Positions 10,701-23,909 are shown, numbered from the stretch's first letter. The stretch: 64,000 nucleotides of DNA from Filosporella fistucella (GCA_030077755.1 JAQJZZ010000019.1:1376501-1440500); one strand, 5' to 3'. Notes: a model not told the origin generated them from the sequence alone. Program-made: numbers and translations.

Positions 10701-12140
10701 TGTTGGATAGAGCTGGACTCATTGTCAGATACCCGAAAGACTATTCTCTACCTCGACTCGTGGAACTTATGTTCAAGCTACCACCAACAAAGGTATGTTC
10801 CTATTTGTTGGGTACGAATTGCACAGGGCTACTTGCACCGCTGAGCCATTTGAGTCAAAACAGCCCTCGATTGAGTGACAGCACCGAGAGAAATAATATG
10901 GTATTCAAGATCGCAACACTGGAGAGGACAGAGAGTGGGAAGAACAGGGTGAGAGAAAAGGCGACGAATGGTGGGAAGAAGAAGATGATGAAATAATATA
11001 AGGATCTTGAACGGTTTTGGAGTCGAATTGACGTTGGAACTGTGGGGATGGTGGATGTGTGCTAACCTGGTTGGAATAATCACGTGCTTTAACCACGGAA
11101 TGGAACGCACAAAGTATCTATAAGTCATGATAACTAATGTAGTCAGTGCATCAAATATCATGCAGATACATTTTACTTCTCATATTCTTCTTCGATCGGA
11201 TACTCACGGTCGAAAAAGTGACACCGTGATAGCAAGAACCTCACGTGATAATATTATAGCCTCGCTTTTCCATGGAACGGAAGACTCCGTTCTAAGAGAC
11301 GGGGTCTAGAATAGTAAATGAAAAAGAGTTTGATAGTACTTTTGCTGAAGAATCCTCGGCAAGAGGTGTTATAAATTGTTGGATACTCCTTCCAAGTAAC
11401 ACGGATATCAATCAACGCAGACAAGCAAAAATAAGCGGGTATTGCAGAGAACTTGAAGTATGATTGCAGAGCAGATTATGAATAATACAAGGGATTGTTT
11501 CATATCAATAGAATCCACCAATAAAATTAATAAAAATCATCATCAAAAACCTACTCAACTCTCGCCCTTTCGTAGAATTTTCTCGTTTTTTTTGTTTGGG
11601 GAGGGCGGCGACAAGGCTAAGATAGCGGAGGAAAGGGAGATTATTGATGAGACAGGTGGGATATTGGTGGTGGTGAAATGTGGATGTGGAGAAGAAACAT
11701 GTCTTGTCTTGTCTTGAGGGAATTTAGTGAGACGAGACATAATGTATAGATTATGGGAGGATGTGAAGGTTGTTAATTTTTCCGGTAGGTTTGGATGGGT
11801 TTGGGTGGGTATGTGGGTATGGATATGGATATGGATGTGGATGGGTAGCTTTGAAGGGTTGATTTGTGGGGGGAAATGGGAGATTGGATTATGGTTTTAG
11901 GGATGGGAAACTGGTACTGTAGGAAAAGGAAGAGAAAATGAAGTGCCAGATTTTAGGTTTCGAAACAATTTTATCATATTTTCATTAGAGACTAAACACA
12001 TCACAACATAATAATCCTCTACTTTTCATCAAAGTTCAACCCCCCTCTGCATACATCCCCAAATGTAAATATAGATAAAAACATTACGATACGATCTCCT
12101 ATCCTCACTCATCATTCGGAATCCAGCAAGGTATCGCATT
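7800..12140. other. Long stretch with no confidently supported gene
   Basis: About 4.3 kb. There are overlapping open frames on the minus strand around 9437-9880 and frames of up to 180 codons near 8842-9384. None shows a recognisable domain, a consistent exon chain or clear coding composition. A poly-A run lies near 8846. G/T-rich low-complexity sequence with tatggatatgg-type repeats is near 11,800-11,850. Decayed or non-coding genes cannot be excluded. Confidence 0.45.
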
Positions 12141-13167
12141 TTACAACAATACTGCTCCTACGACACCCACAGCAGCGACCAACATCTCGACGCCGTTTCG
12201 GCCTGCTGCAGCAGTGACCTCCAATGCCTTGCTGGTGGTGGTAGCAGTTTTATAGCTGACGGTTCCGACAGATGTCTTTGTGACTGGCACATAAGTGGAT
12301 AGGGTAGCTGGGGGTGGGATAACGGTTACTGGAGCGCTGTAGGTGATGCATGTAGTAGCAGTTGGGTAGACAGTGGTAGTTGTCTTTCCGACTGGGCAGT
12401 CGGAAACCTCAGCTGGGCATTTAGAGACTGTGTAGGTGGAGGTGGTGTAGAGGGTCTTGGTGGTTGTTACTGGGGTGTAAGATGGGGTGACTGGGCAGAC
12501 GGTTGTAGAGAGGATGATGGTCTCGGTTGTGAGGTGGCCTTTGGCTGGGCAGGAGGTCACGGAGTCGGCGCAGGAGGTGACGGTATAGATTTTGGTGGTG
12601 TAGATTGTGGATGTGGTGTACTCGGTTGTGGAAGAGCTATATGAAGAGACTTCATAGCTGGATGATGGGGTGGAAGATGGGGTATAAGATGGAACTTCGG
12701 AGGAAGAAGGTGTGTATGTTGGGGTGGAAGTTGGGGTATAGGTGGTTGGAGTTACGTAGTCTGAAGAGGTGGGAGTAGACTCGTAGGTGGAAGTTGTCAA
12801 GACCTCGGAGGAAGTGGTGGTGCTCACTTCATAGGTAGAAGATGAGGCGGATGAGGTGTGGGTGAGGGTATATACGAGGCAAGAGCATGCTGAGCTGGCG
12901 GCTGGGACGTCGCAATTGCTGAAGTCGGATGGAATGGTGGTCTCTTTTCCGGAGAGGTAATCGACGCAGAAGCCATCGACTTTGTCGACGAAGCGGTCAT
13001 CCTTTAGGTTTCTCCAGCAGTTATCTGGTTCCTGTATTTATATACATGAGTATATAATCATTATGATAAGGTGATCGATGAGAGATAAGACTTACACAAT
13101 CAGGATAGGTCCAAGCATTGGCCACACCAAGAGCAAGAGCTCCCAAGCTAAGTACAGAGGTACGCAT
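12141..13167 (-). CDS. GPI-anchored Ser/Thr-rich cell-wall protein, 320 aa
   Basis: Two exons, 13167-13096 and 13031-12141, join in phase 0 across a 64-bp intron with a GTAAGT donor and an ATACAG acceptor. Exon 1 encodes a signal peptide (MRTSVLSLGALALGVANA) followed by WTYPDC. Exon 2 begins with a Cys-containing domain (EPDNCWRNLKDDRF, then several Cys up to SACSCLVY). A long Ser/Thr/Pro/Tyr stalk follows, suited to O-mannosylation, then two TVxxCxxxxxxCP repeats of the type seen in fungal wall proteins. The C-terminus ends in a small-residue site and hydrophobic tail (GVEMLVAAVGVVGAVLL), as expected for GPI attachment. Likely placed in the wall or plasma membrane. The N-terminal domain does not match the eight-Cys CFEM pattern. 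Function unknown. Confidence 0.88.
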
Positions 13168-16100
13168 ATTAACGATTCAAAGAATGACGTTTGTATTGAG
13201 TGATTGAGCGAGTGACTGAATGAATGCAAAAAGCAGCAAAAAATCAGAAGAGCGCGAGTGATTATTGGATAGAGAAAGTCTCGAGGGTGAGTAGTGATAC
13301 AAGTACAAGTAGGAAGTGGAAAACACGAGGTTCAAATACAAGAACCATTGCTTTGTTTTCTTCCCGTGTGACTGACTCTCGGCCACTTGAACCATCCAAG
13401 CCATTCAATCCCTTTGTTGATTCCCCGACTGGATCAGTGCAGACACCCATCTTTCTGGTGGCAGCTGTGGTGCAGAAATGTGCAGGCTGTAAGCCGTACC
13501 TGAAGCGATCGGGACTTGTACCTGAGCTACAAGGCGACCCTGACTTGTGGCTGCGCTTGCATGTGGTAGTAACGAATAGTTGGGTGAGATCGGGTGTGGC
13601 GAACTCTTAATCAATTTGTGGAAATTGGAGGATAATCATCAGACCGGGGGGAATTAGTACGGGGGATTTAGTACGGGGGATTTTAGTATGGTAAGGTGAT
13701 GATGGTATTGCTAGGTTATGGTTGGTAACTGGTACAAAGAAAAGTCATGGTGGTTTGCGCAGCTTCAAGCCTGGTTTCTGTATGGTGTGTGGTTTGACTT
13801 GGTGGTGTTGCTGCACTGGAACAAGGGAAATAGGAGAATGTCTTAGACCCCCTCGACCTCTTTGAAGAACATCCTGACTCCTGACTAGCGAATTCTATAA
13901 TTGCGGTGAAGGTGAACGAACAGCACTGCAATGACCACACTATACGCTACTCACTACACACTACACACTTCTCACCCCCTTCCAGTGTCTGTCGATTGTC
14001 ACTGTGCACACCCATTGTTCCAGCTGTTCAGTTGTCCTGTTGTCTAGTTGTCCCAGCCCGCTAAAGCCCCTGTACGCCTTTGCGCTGGGAGGGTGATAGG
14101 CATCTTGGCACACTGTCGTAGCCTCCAATAAGCAGGTTCAGTATGATCCTCCAGGGCGTTACGGCTCATTCAAATTTCCCCCTCATCCGTATCTGTTACT
14201 CTGCTTCTCTGCTTCTCTTGCATCTGCGCTCCGGATCACTTATCCGGCAGCTGTCTAGAATAAACATCTCGCGAAAATAGCAAATGCAACGTCCCTTATC
14301 TATCGCCAAGTCAGCCGCCTTTCTATATCACAAACATTGAAATCGCATGTATTGAAAACTGTCTGTGAACGTTCTTCTTCGGGCCTTTTGAGTGTTTGTT
14401 GTACAGCTGAGATCCGAAAGAAATCCAATCGGTAGGAATCCCTCGGTACAATCACACTCTGTTAGGAATCAACTACGAAGTCCTCGGTACTGTACCATAC
14501 CTACAATACCCAATTCCTTCTCTCGTATCTGATTAGGAAGTTCCTTTTGAGTAATAACCTGTATCAGCCACGCCAAATAAGCTCCGCGCTTTGTGCATGG
14601 GTAACACTGCTGATCATAAAGCTAATTATTCTAAATCTGCAAGCGAGAAAAGTGCACCATCCAGGTTCTGGATTCTGATCCTAGTATCGACTCTTCATCT
14701 TTCCCTATTTCGAGAAAGCGACTGCTTGTGCGATTGGAGAGGGAGAGGGAGACACGGCTGATTATTGCTCGGAAAGGGGTAATTACATATCGCTCTCGGT
14801 CTCGCGTTTGGAAGTTCGGCAGCGGCAGCAGACAACGTACTAGGCGAGATGGCTTTGAAAGGCTGAAACGGGGCGGAAAAGGAAATGTGATTGGAAGGCG
14901 ACTTTTTTACTCCGTGGGCATTGAGGTATTGAGGTGGGTGTATCCTGGTTAGGCATTGGCTATTCTTGAATCTTGATCCTTCTTTCTCTTCGTACAGCTT
15001 TGACGCTCATTTTACTTAAGGAGAGAGCAGAAGTATATTGTATGTCATTGTAATTTTGGAGCCGACCTTCTCGTATGTTTTTGATGATGTATGACATGAA
15101 TTCATTTTCGCATCGGGTTGGCTGGAACATTCTAGTTTTCATACGTGACATGGTCAGTTCTCTGATTATTTTTTTGTTCTTTTCGAAAGACAAGGGGATT
15201 TTCTAGCGCTTTCATCAGATGCACCATCTTTTTCGTGGTGTCGCATGGTTAGTGTAACGTTTCTTTAGCACTCATTGTAATTGGGATCGGGTCGGGATCC
15301 GTTACGGAGTATGCTACGATACGAAGAACACAGGGAGTCGATTTTGAATCTTCCTATCTATTCGAAGCAAAATATTTATATATTAAAGATAAGCCTTCTT
15401 TTACATCGCCTCCGAGTCAAATACTCTCATCAATCTACTCACTTCCAGAAGAAAGAAATTGCACACATCCGAATCTTCATATCACGCACAATAATCCGAT
15501 TTCTTTGTATAACGAAATACACTCGATCTACGATCCCATCCTCTTCCACTGCCTCGGTATCCCAGCACGATGGGTCCCGAGGTTCGACAATGTCGCACCG
15601 TCTCTCACATCTCTGCATACTTGAAAATGATGGGCTTGTTACGATAAAGAACCGAATCAGTAGGAAGAAACTTCATCGGGAGTGGGTTACTCATTCTCTT
15701 GATGCTTGTTATTTTCATAGGTATAGATGAGATCTTTCAGATTCTCGTGTACATGGTTTTACCTTCCCTGAAGCGGGGTTGTCTATTCTCCCTCTTGATG
15801 TTTTTTCTGTTATCCTTTCTCCTTCGTCAAAAATTTATATTTTCTTGTTGGCAGTATTTAGAAGTTATTATTTCAAAAAACTTCTTTCCGCTTCCCGCTA
15901 TCGTACAGATTCAAATGTTTTATCTACACCGGGTCTGGCAGACCGTACTCGGGCAACTCAAGTCTCATAACTCGAAAATATATCGTCACCTTTACAATCT
16001 TGAAGCCCTCCTAATCTTGGTGATCAATTCTGTCGTGTTTACTTGCGCTGTCTTTACCATCTCTCGCTCCCAGAAAAAAAGTCCGCTTTGATATCGGGTT

Positions 16101-16720
16101 AAAGGAGAGAATCCGTAAAGAATTCTCGTTCTGTATACCTTTGTAACTTGTCATTTCCATACTTTTTTTACTCAAAACATAAACAGAGCTCTCAAGAGAG
16201 ATATCAATTAAAGATACACATGGAAACGAATCTTGTTGATTTGTATTTAACACAGATGCTTATACATTGCTCATACAAACGGTGAACTATCGTCTAATTT
16301 CTTGTAGAACTTCAAATTATCTTAAGATTCACTCAACTCATCTAACACCTCTCGTACAGCTTCCCCAATCCTTGCGGAGCCGAAGAAAATGCTGCATGAT
16401 TTGGAAATCGTCAGGGGTTCTAACCTGTCCAGACGGGTGGGCCGGGATAGGTGTATGATTTTGGCTGGAAGAGAGGTCAGTCTATATTCTGTTTGTCTGA
16501 TTTCTGAGCGTCGATCTCCTCGATTCTTATCGTCTCAGGTCTATCGATGATCGACATTCAGAGACAGCCAGCTAGCAGCACCAAACCTGGAGTCTCCAGA
16601 CCACGCAATGTCTCTCTGATTTGATGGCAGTGGTCGATATGTTCAGACAAGAAATATTTCCCAAATCATAACACCATACACTACATATCAACCACATACC
16701 CCACACCCAGAAACAACTTT
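13168..16720. other. Gene-poor interval, no gene supported
   Basis: About 3.5 kb between two minus-strand genes. It holds short frames only, including a hydrophobic 130-codon plus-strand frame at 15699-16091 that looks like AT-rich chance coding. Low-complexity cactacacac-type sequence is near 13,950. No RNA gene or repeat is recognised. Confidence 0.5.
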
Positions 16721-17826
16721 TTAAGGGAAGGTAAAACTCACAACAGGACTATATATATTTATCAGAATCCCCGGATCGCTCTTCCCATACGCGCCTGGGA
16801 AGGCAACTAACGGAGACGGTGTCCCCGCCCCTCCACCAGTGATATTCACCTGTCCGCACGAGATGTAGAATTGAGCTCCTCCTGTGCTGCCGGCAGAATG
16901 GAGCGCGATGTGTTCGACTCGGATGAGATATTCTCCTGAAGGGAGGGATTTGGGGATGGTTATGGCTTGGGAGGTCGTTCCTTCGCTTGAGTTAATGGGA
17001 TGTGAGAGATTGGGGAGGATAGAGGGGAAAAGGGAGAGGAAGGAAGTGGAATTAAAGGATAAATACCTTGACTTGGCCATACAATCCCACTTGAAAATGT
17101 CGGTTTATCCTCTGCGATTTTAAACCCTACAATCAACCTCATGGTCAGTAAACTGATCTTCCATATCAGAAATCAGATATTCATCTCCAGCCCATTACTC
17201 ATCTCAGAAACCCCGATTGCAAGTTCAACTTAGTCTCAAAGGCCACCAGAGAAAGCACAAGTCTTTCCCACGATCAAACAAAAAAAACTTTATAAACCAC
17301 CCATTCACAAAACCAACGCTCCAAATCGAAGAAAGAATTACTCACAAACACTCCCACTCCCATCCCACCCCGCCGCCGTCTTCCCAGCCGGCACCTTAGC
17401 CATGTACCACAGCATAGGTCCCGGATGAGAAATACTAGCTTTAGCTGTGAATCCTAGCTTAGAACCAGCTGCTACATCGAGAGTTTTCGCTGTTTTGGAG
17501 GCCCCGTCGGCGTTGCAGCGGATGTTTACAGAGGTGATGTCCGTGATGGGACCGTTGGAATAGTAGTTTGTCCATTGGCGGACGCTGGGGGTGATTAGCC
17601 CTTTTTCGTCTTTTTTGGGTTGGGTGGCGGAATTTGGAGGGGATATTGGAAGGGGAAGGGAGGGAATGGTGGGTTTGGTTCTAGGTGGTGGAGAGAAAGA
17701 GGAGGGAGGAATGGTGGCTACTTACTATGTCCATTCTGTAGTTGGTTTGGAGTCAACTATTAGAGCTGGGAAGGTATAGTGTGCTGATACAGCTATTGGA
17801 AGTAGTAAAGTGGTTAGGAGCTGCAT
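16721..17826 (-). CDS. AA9 lytic polysaccharide monooxygenase, secreted, 219 aa
   Basis: Four exons (17826-17726, 17584-17346, 17126-17067, 16980-16721) join in consistent phase; total 660 nt. The signal peptide [15 protein letters not shown] is followed directly by His16, which becomes the N-terminal His of the copper histidine brace after cleavage. The second brace His is in [16 protein letters not shown]. The axial Tyr and conserved Gln region is [16 protein letters not shown] near the C-terminus, and the family core [15 protein letters not shown] crosses the exon 2/3 junction. These enzymes cleave cellulose or hemicellulose oxidatively outside the cell. There is no carbohydrate-binding module or GPI tail. 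A single-domain AA9 of this length is typical. Regiospecificity cannot be told from sequence alone. An LPMO in this position suggests a plant-biomass lifestyle. Confidence 0.95.
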
Positions 17827-18369
17827 TTTCGTCTTCTGGCAATACTATCGCAGAATTTGCAAGATGAAGATCCAAAACCAAGTAAACACAGCAACAGAAA
17901 AAGCACGAATGTATCTGAACACACAGAAAGATACATACCTACCATTCTTATACCTCCTCTCCCACTCCCCAAGCAGAAAAAGACTAACAACTTTTTTGTT
18001 TATCCAAAGTAAATCCACTACCCATTAATTAAAACAATGCTCCTAGAGCCGCCACATGATTATATCACCCCTCTATCCAAGATTTTATACCCCTCCCCGC
18101 ATCTTAACTGCCGAGCTCGGTTCTGCGTTCGATTTGATTTCGTGGGGTAAATGTCTGGGGTAAGTGAAGCAGGTAGGTATCTATCTCCGTACTCAATCTG
18201 GAAACGGAGTTGTGGCGTTTGGTAAAGGGGTGGGTAAATTCAATTCTGGAGGCGAGGTGCGAAACGACGGGAGGGATAGATAGGATTAGGTAGGTATGAA
18301 ATAAAGAAACGTGATGGAGATAAAATGGAGAAAGGGAAATGGGTATCAACTAAATATCCATTCATTCTA
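17827..18369. other. Intergenic between AA9 and YTM1 genes
   Basis: This 540-bp interval holds the AA9 promoter and the 3' end of the WD40 gene. No additional gene, repeat or RNA is seen. Confidence 0.6.
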
Positions 18370-19877
18370 TCACGAACTCTCAGGTCTAGTTACGCCTCTC
18401 CCTCTGTTAACCTGCACCATTTTATCCTCTCCCGCACTGACGATCCCAATATCCTTATCCCACGCAACACCAAACACTTTAATTCCCTCTCCACCTACAG
18501 GCCTCTTTCCATCTTTCTGACTCTCGCGTTCAACAACATATACTGCTTCTCCTACTAATCCACCTCCTTCATCTTTGGTTCCTTGTCTGGAACTGCGGAG
18601 ATCCCATACTCTACATGTACCGTCGTGGCTACCACTTATTAAACCAAAGTTGCTTTCTGGATCTTGGGCGAGGGAGACGATTTTGTTGGTATGGCCTCGG
18701 AGGGTCATGACTTGGGTTGATTGAGCGGAGATTCGAGGATCGAGGAGAGTGATGTGACGAGCGCTGGTTCCGGCTGCGAGGAGCTGGTGGCTTATTCCTG
18801 GTAAGGCTGTGAGAGAGAGAAGTGGGTGGGAAGTTGTTCTTGTGTCTACGAGTGTAGATGTTGTTAGATCGAAGGTGCGAATCGTGTGATCTTGAGAAGC
18901 GGAGTATGCGACAGTTGCGTCAAGTGGGTTGAAGATGACTGCAGTTACTGGAGCTGTATGAGTGGTCATTAGAGAAAGAGGTCCACGCTGAGGTGTAGAT
19001 GTAGATGTTGCAATCTTTCTTCGCTTCGCGGTAGGTCCTGATGTGAGAAGGGAAGTGTCTGCTGCTGGTGCAGAGTTCTTCAATGTCGTCCATAATCCAA
19101 TTGTTCCATCGGAGGACGCAGACAAAATGCGATTCGATGGGCCGTGAACGTCAATAGAATCTACTCCTCCTTTGTGACCATATAATTCCAATACTGGCTT
19201 CAGAGCCGCAGAAAAGTGATCCTCAGATTCAGTATACTTCCATACTCTGATTGTGCGATCCAACCCCGCAGATGCGATTTGCGTTGGAGAAATGAATCTC
19301 GCAGATTTGATACTCGATGTATGTCCTCCTGCGCTTGATGATACTGATGTCGTAATTGCTTGGCCTGACTTGTTCCATAGTCGTAATAATCCATCATAGG
19401 ATCCTGACAAAATACGTTCTTGTCCTGCTACCACCTCACTGCCATCCCAAGATCCAGCCACAGAAGTCCTTGACAGAACATCCACACAACTGACCCAATC
19501 ATCATGTTCAAAGCTAGCTTCGTACAAAGGCGGTATTAAACTGCGAACGTATTGTAGATCGAGAGTAGTTTCTGACGAGAGACCATTCGCAGTAAGGTAT
19601 TCTTCGAGAGTTGTACGAAGAAATGTTCCATTGATGAGGAAATCGAAAGGAATTGGAGCGGGTGTGTCGAGCATAGACTCAGAATTCAAAATTTGAGAGA
19701 GGCCATATCGTCGCACATCTGGAAATGTCAGTTGCGTCTCTTTCAGTATTATTTAGACAGACTTGTTGGAACCAGGAGCTGTCTCTTTCCCTCTGGCAGC
19801 TCAATATCTGGAGAATTGGTGATGAAATGGACCTGGACTTGGCCATAATGGCTAGAGTCGCCCCCGGTATTCGACAT
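18370..19877 (-). CDS. YTM1: Ribosome biogenesis WD40 protein Ytm1 (WDR12), 487 aa
   Basis: Exons 19877-19763 and 19718-18370 join in phase 1 across a 44-bp intron; total 1,464 nt. The N-terminus ([15 protein letters not shown], then [17 protein letters not shown]) is the ubiquitin-like NLE domain that binds the MIDAS domain of the AAA ATPase Rea1. Seven or so WD repeats follow, including [38 protein letters not shown] units and a final [13 protein letters not shown]. Ytm1 forms the nucleolar Nop7-Erb1-Ytm1 (PeBoW) complex, needed for 27S rRNA processing and 60S subunit maturation, and is normally essential. A basic insert between WD repeats ([14 protein letters not shown]) may aid nuclear import. 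The length matches fungal orthologues. Confidence 0.96.
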
Positions 19878-20921
19878 TGCAGTATCCATCGTAGTCGCGC
19901 GGGAAAGGACAGGATGTCAGAGTTTGGCAAATTTGATTTTCGCAATGAATTTCTGGCTGAATTTCTTTACAAGAAAATTTTACGGCAGCCGAGGCAAGCA
20001 AGTGTGCAGTCTCTCAGCCTTGCCGTTATGGGTCTGCTTCTAATCTCAATTTTGACCATGGAGGGCCTTCCTTGATAATCAAATTGACAAAGTTCACTCG
20101 GAAAATCTCTGGTACAGATACCAAGCCGTATGTTGGATATCCTACCTATGGTATACAATTGCACGTTTGGTTCCTGAGCCCTCTTTAATCAGGGAGCACT
20201 GGGTACTCTTGATTGAGTTGAAGATCTACTTGCAGTTTACTCTTCACATATTGCATTTCAGATATCCAAAGTAGGAAGTTGAAGATTCAATATCAGACAA
20301 TTGCTGAAAAGTTTGTTCATAACTGGGGTCATGTGATAATTTCTCCCCTTGACAGTTGATGACTCCCGGTAGGGTGTGTATGTAGTCCATGCCTCCACAA
20401 CTTTAATTTCACCTCCCTATCCTGTACGGATGCCTTTCACCATCGACCAATTTTAACATCTATTTATATTTCTGCAATCCCTCGTTCTTGTAAATCCATA
20501 GCCGCGGAGAACAAATTTAGCCTGACCTTCTTGTCATAATCAATTTCATGTCCATGATACCATTTTCTATTGCCCAATGCGAGCTGCAAGGAGCCACTTC
20601 ACATGTACGGAGAGGCCATGTTTCTACCCACTCTGCAATTCCTCCTACTTGCTACAAGTTAATAGACGGTTCTTTGACAGGGTCAAGTGTTTTTTTATTA
20701 GTAATGAGGTCTTTTTTTCCCGCTTGGTCATATTTTCATGTGGATTGGAGTTGTCACTTTTAGAGGGGAAAGGATCAAGTGGAAATATTTTTCAAATAGT
20801 TCTTTGCCAGTCAAGTATCAAGGCAAATGCCATTGATCATCTCTATCTTCAATAGCAAAGCACAATTCATTTCACCGCTATCTGGAATTTTGCCAGATGT
20901 GCCATTCCGCAAGCACACACC
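19878..20921. other. Intergenic, no gene supported
   Basis: About 1 kb upstream of YTM1 and beyond the 3' end of the next minus-strand gene. Only short frames occur, and no repeat or RNA gene is recognised. Confidence 0.55.
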
Positions 20922-22002
20922 TCAGAATTCCATGGCATCGCCACTGTCAAGAGGAGCCTCAGTGTTGCCAAATATACTATCAGTTACATCTCCCGGGGTA
21001 TCGCCAGTATCCATGGCATCGTCCATGCCAGTATGACATGCACTGCCAGAGGCAACACCAACAGCGTCCACAGTAACTGGCACAACACTTTTGCAAAGCA
21101 CACTTTCCGTGCCACAGACAGCAGTATCACCTCCAAATTTCCAAAAATCCCCTCGAAACTCCTCCACATATCCGTTCAAAGCTTTCCAATATTTCTTATT
21201 CCCTCCTAGAAACTCCGCAACATAACTTGCTGCCTTCCATTCACTGCCCTTTCGATCGATAATGATCTCCTGTGAGTCGCACCATTGAACCCAGATCGCA
21301 ATTCCAATCCAGATCTCTTCCTCGCTCAGTTCAGCCATGTAATCGTACTTTCCAGGCTCCTTTGCAAGAACATGTCGAAGCGTACCATCAATGTAGATAC
21401 ATAGATTATACATGTAAAGCTTTTTCGCAATCTTTGGATTGTACATGATGATATGTTTGTCATATTTGAGCTTTTCGGCATGTCTTTCGACGAGCAGACT
21501 GAATAGGAGAGAGGAATGAGCACGGAGATTGTAGTAGGAGATGCAGAGGGCATTCGGCTGACCACGCGAGTGAAGACCTTCGAACTGGTTTTCTTGTTCA
21601 CGAAGGATGAGAACATGTGTGTCTTTGTTAAAATACTGTTCAGCATCAGTTATTGTTGGTACCCCAGCTGGTGCTCATCTGACTGACAAGCATGACGTGA
21701 CCTGCGTCTTGCTTTGGGGTTTGATATTTTGGGCTTCTTAGCTAGATTATTTACTTTTGTCCTGCTGTTGCGTGAGGATCGTAGTTCAGAAGGTCTTCCA
21801 TTGCTTCTATTCGTTCGGGGTCTACAGCTACGATTGTTTTTGTTAGAATTCAATTTCAGCTGTTTGGAAAGTGACATTTACCACCATTGATGGAAGTTGA
21901 GATCGTCACACCACCATCTTGGCGACTGGGACGGAAGATGAGACTGGAATGGAGAGAGCAGCCGTGAGAGGAATCTGTAATTTTGGTGTCGTTCTCAGCC
22001 AT
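20922..22002 (-). CDS. Hypothetical protein, three exons with one unresolved splice
   Basis: Exon 1 starts at the ATG at 22002 (MAENDTKITDSSHGCSLH) and ends at a GTAAAT donor near 21880. Exon 2 follows a TCTAAC branch and CGTAG acceptor and encodes VDPERIEAMEDLLNYDPHAT. The main exon, from about 21665 to the stop at 20922, encodes GVPTITDAEQYFNKDTHVLI, then a Tyr/Trp-rich region (EEEIWIGIAIWVQWCDSQEI) and an acidic tail. The second splice is one base out of phase with every donor/acceptor pair I tried, so the model may hide a rare splice site, a sequence error or an inactivating indel. The protein-like composition of all three exons supports a real gene. No family is recognised; it has no signal peptide or membrane segment. 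Confidence 0.5.
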
Positions 22003-22703
22003 GACTGCGATTTGGTGACCTGTCATGTTGAGGGTGTTGAGGCAATGAGTGTTTTCATGGAATGGTGTAAATCTTTAGTATCCGGGACAACGCGCTAGTG
22101 ATACCCTCACGGCTGAGTGAATTCGTTGAGAAATAAGTGAGTTTAGCCAGTGTTCAATGCCGAACTTTTGACGGGATTTGAAGATCTGAAGTCAATCTAT
22201 CGTGGTGGGGTATATATCTTATGATCAAGGCTGATGAACACAATTTCAAGCCCAATCTAAAACAATCGCATTCGAGGCAATGCGTGCCATCGCAGGGGAT
22301 TTCTGCATTCGTCAATGGCATACTCTTGGTATTTCATGAAGGATACCATAGCATAGAAAGTACTTGCATTCATCACTTCGTCAACTCTCACAATTAGCTA
22401 TTTCTTGTTCATTCTTCCCACCAAGTCGTAAAATAGGTCTGAATTGAAAATCAATTTAAAAAAAAAAAAACTATAATTAAGTAGATAATTAACTAATTCA
22501 CATCCTCTTCTTATAATCCCGCCGATGCTCTGGCCATGGATCTAGAAAGGTGAGGACATTCAAAACGATATTAAAGAATGTGTAGACAATTTCAATGACG
22601 AGACAAATTCATATGAAAACCAGCAAGTTGAAAGAATAACAAAAGAGAACATACTCCTAATCCACACGATTGAAAACGCTCTAGTAGACCTAGTATAAAG
22701 CCC
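22003..22703. other. Intergenic, no gene seen
   Basis: Holds the promoter of the 20922-22002 gene and the 3' flank of the oxygenase gene. An A-rich run is near 22,460. No other feature is seen. Confidence 0.55.
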
Positions 22704-23777
22704 CTAGATCCTAACACCCATTCCTCCCGTCAGGACATTCTCCTTCTCTTGTTCCTCATGACTCTTCTCATACATCTCATACTTCCTCAAATACCAGCTC
22801 CTCGCATTCGCCCCTTCTCCCTCACAATCCAAAAACTCAATCCCATCATTCGCCCTCAAGAAATAAGACACAGCAGAGCGATCACAGCCTTCAATCGGAA
22901 CAGCTCGATGCATCGCAGATCTGAGCCTCTTTCCAGAGAGGAATCGAAGAGTATCTCCTACATTGATGATCGCATGTCCGGGCCGAGGCTCTACCAGCTG
23001 CCACTCAGTGGAATCTGGAGCGAGAACTTGTAGTCCCCATTGTGGTGCAAATAAAAGAGTGAGAAGTCCGATGTCTGTATGCGTGTTTTGACCGATCTCA
23101 TTCTGGGAGAGCGAGGAGGCGGGGTAGTGGAGGAAGTAAAGTGTGCTCTTGCAGGGAAGATCGTCGCGGTGGGCGTTGTGTAGACTTTCAGAGGGGCTTA
23201 GACTGAGAGATGTGGACAGGCTGTCCAGGAGGGTCTTCAGGATGTAGTGAGCTGAGGCACTGAAATCGTCGAAGAGAGATTGATTTGTCTCTACTATGTC
23301 TGGAAGCGCCCATCTTGCTTTGAGCTCGTTTCTGCCAATCTGAAAGTCATCAGATATAGTTTTTTAGAAGTAATATGCAGTCACATACCTTCAAAGCTTC
23401 AAATCCATCTTTTGAAGACTTCGTTACTCCGGATTGGACTCCAGTGGGCTTATATCTGAACTTATTAGCTGGGGTGAAATATGGAAGATCTGTACCACCT
23501 ACCCATGAGCCAAAGAATTGGTCTCAGTCTTCATCTTCATTTCTAGATCTTGCGCAAACCAATCTTTCATTATTATGTTCAAAGATTGAAGATTGCTGAA
23601 AAATTTCTTGGAACCTCGGTCTGTGAGGTCGAGGTAGAAAAAACCATAGTTTTCGCAAGCAGCCCTTAATTTCGCCAGCTCAGAAGCATTACCTTCAATA
23701 AGCTGAGAGAACTTGATTGCTTGGAGGGATGCAATGCTCCCGTGCTCCGACGGATTAAAGGATCCGAGGAAAGGCAT
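22704..23777 (-). CDS. 2-oxoglutarate/Fe(II) dioxygenase, isopenicillin N synthase-like, 325 aa
   Basis: Exons 23777-23503, 23455-23389 and 23339-22704 join in consistent phase; total 978 nt. The N-terminal half has the DIOX_N-type region (LAKLRAACENYGFFYLDL). The jelly-roll core carries the iron ligands HTD in NTHTDIGLLTLLFA and the distal His in SAMHRAVPIEGCDRSAVSYFLRA, where the following Arg-Ser pair is the usual 2-oxoglutarate-binding R-x-S. All catalytic residues are present, so it should be active. Substrates of fungal members range from secondary metabolites to hormones and cannot be deduced here. There are no other secondary-metabolism genes nearby. No signal peptide, so probably cytosolic. 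Confidence 0.93.
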
Positions 23778-23902
23778 TTTGAGAAACGGGGTTCAAAAGT
23801 TTGAAGTAGATAAAATTGACAGTGGAGAATAGAAGGGTCTTTTAGAGAAGAGATAGTGAAATGATATGCTGATAGAAGGGCATGGGATAGAAAATTGGAC
23901 GC

Positions 23903-23909
23903 TTATATA
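23903..23909 (-). promoter_or_regulatory. TATA box of the dioxygenase gene
   Basis: The minus strand reads TATATAA about 126 bp upstream of the ATG at 23777, in an otherwise mixed-composition promoter. Confidence 0.45.

Noticed and set aside
15699..16091. Hydrophobic 130-codon plus-strand frame
   Set aside because: T-rich sequence gives hydrophobic chance translations; no start context, splice chain or family.
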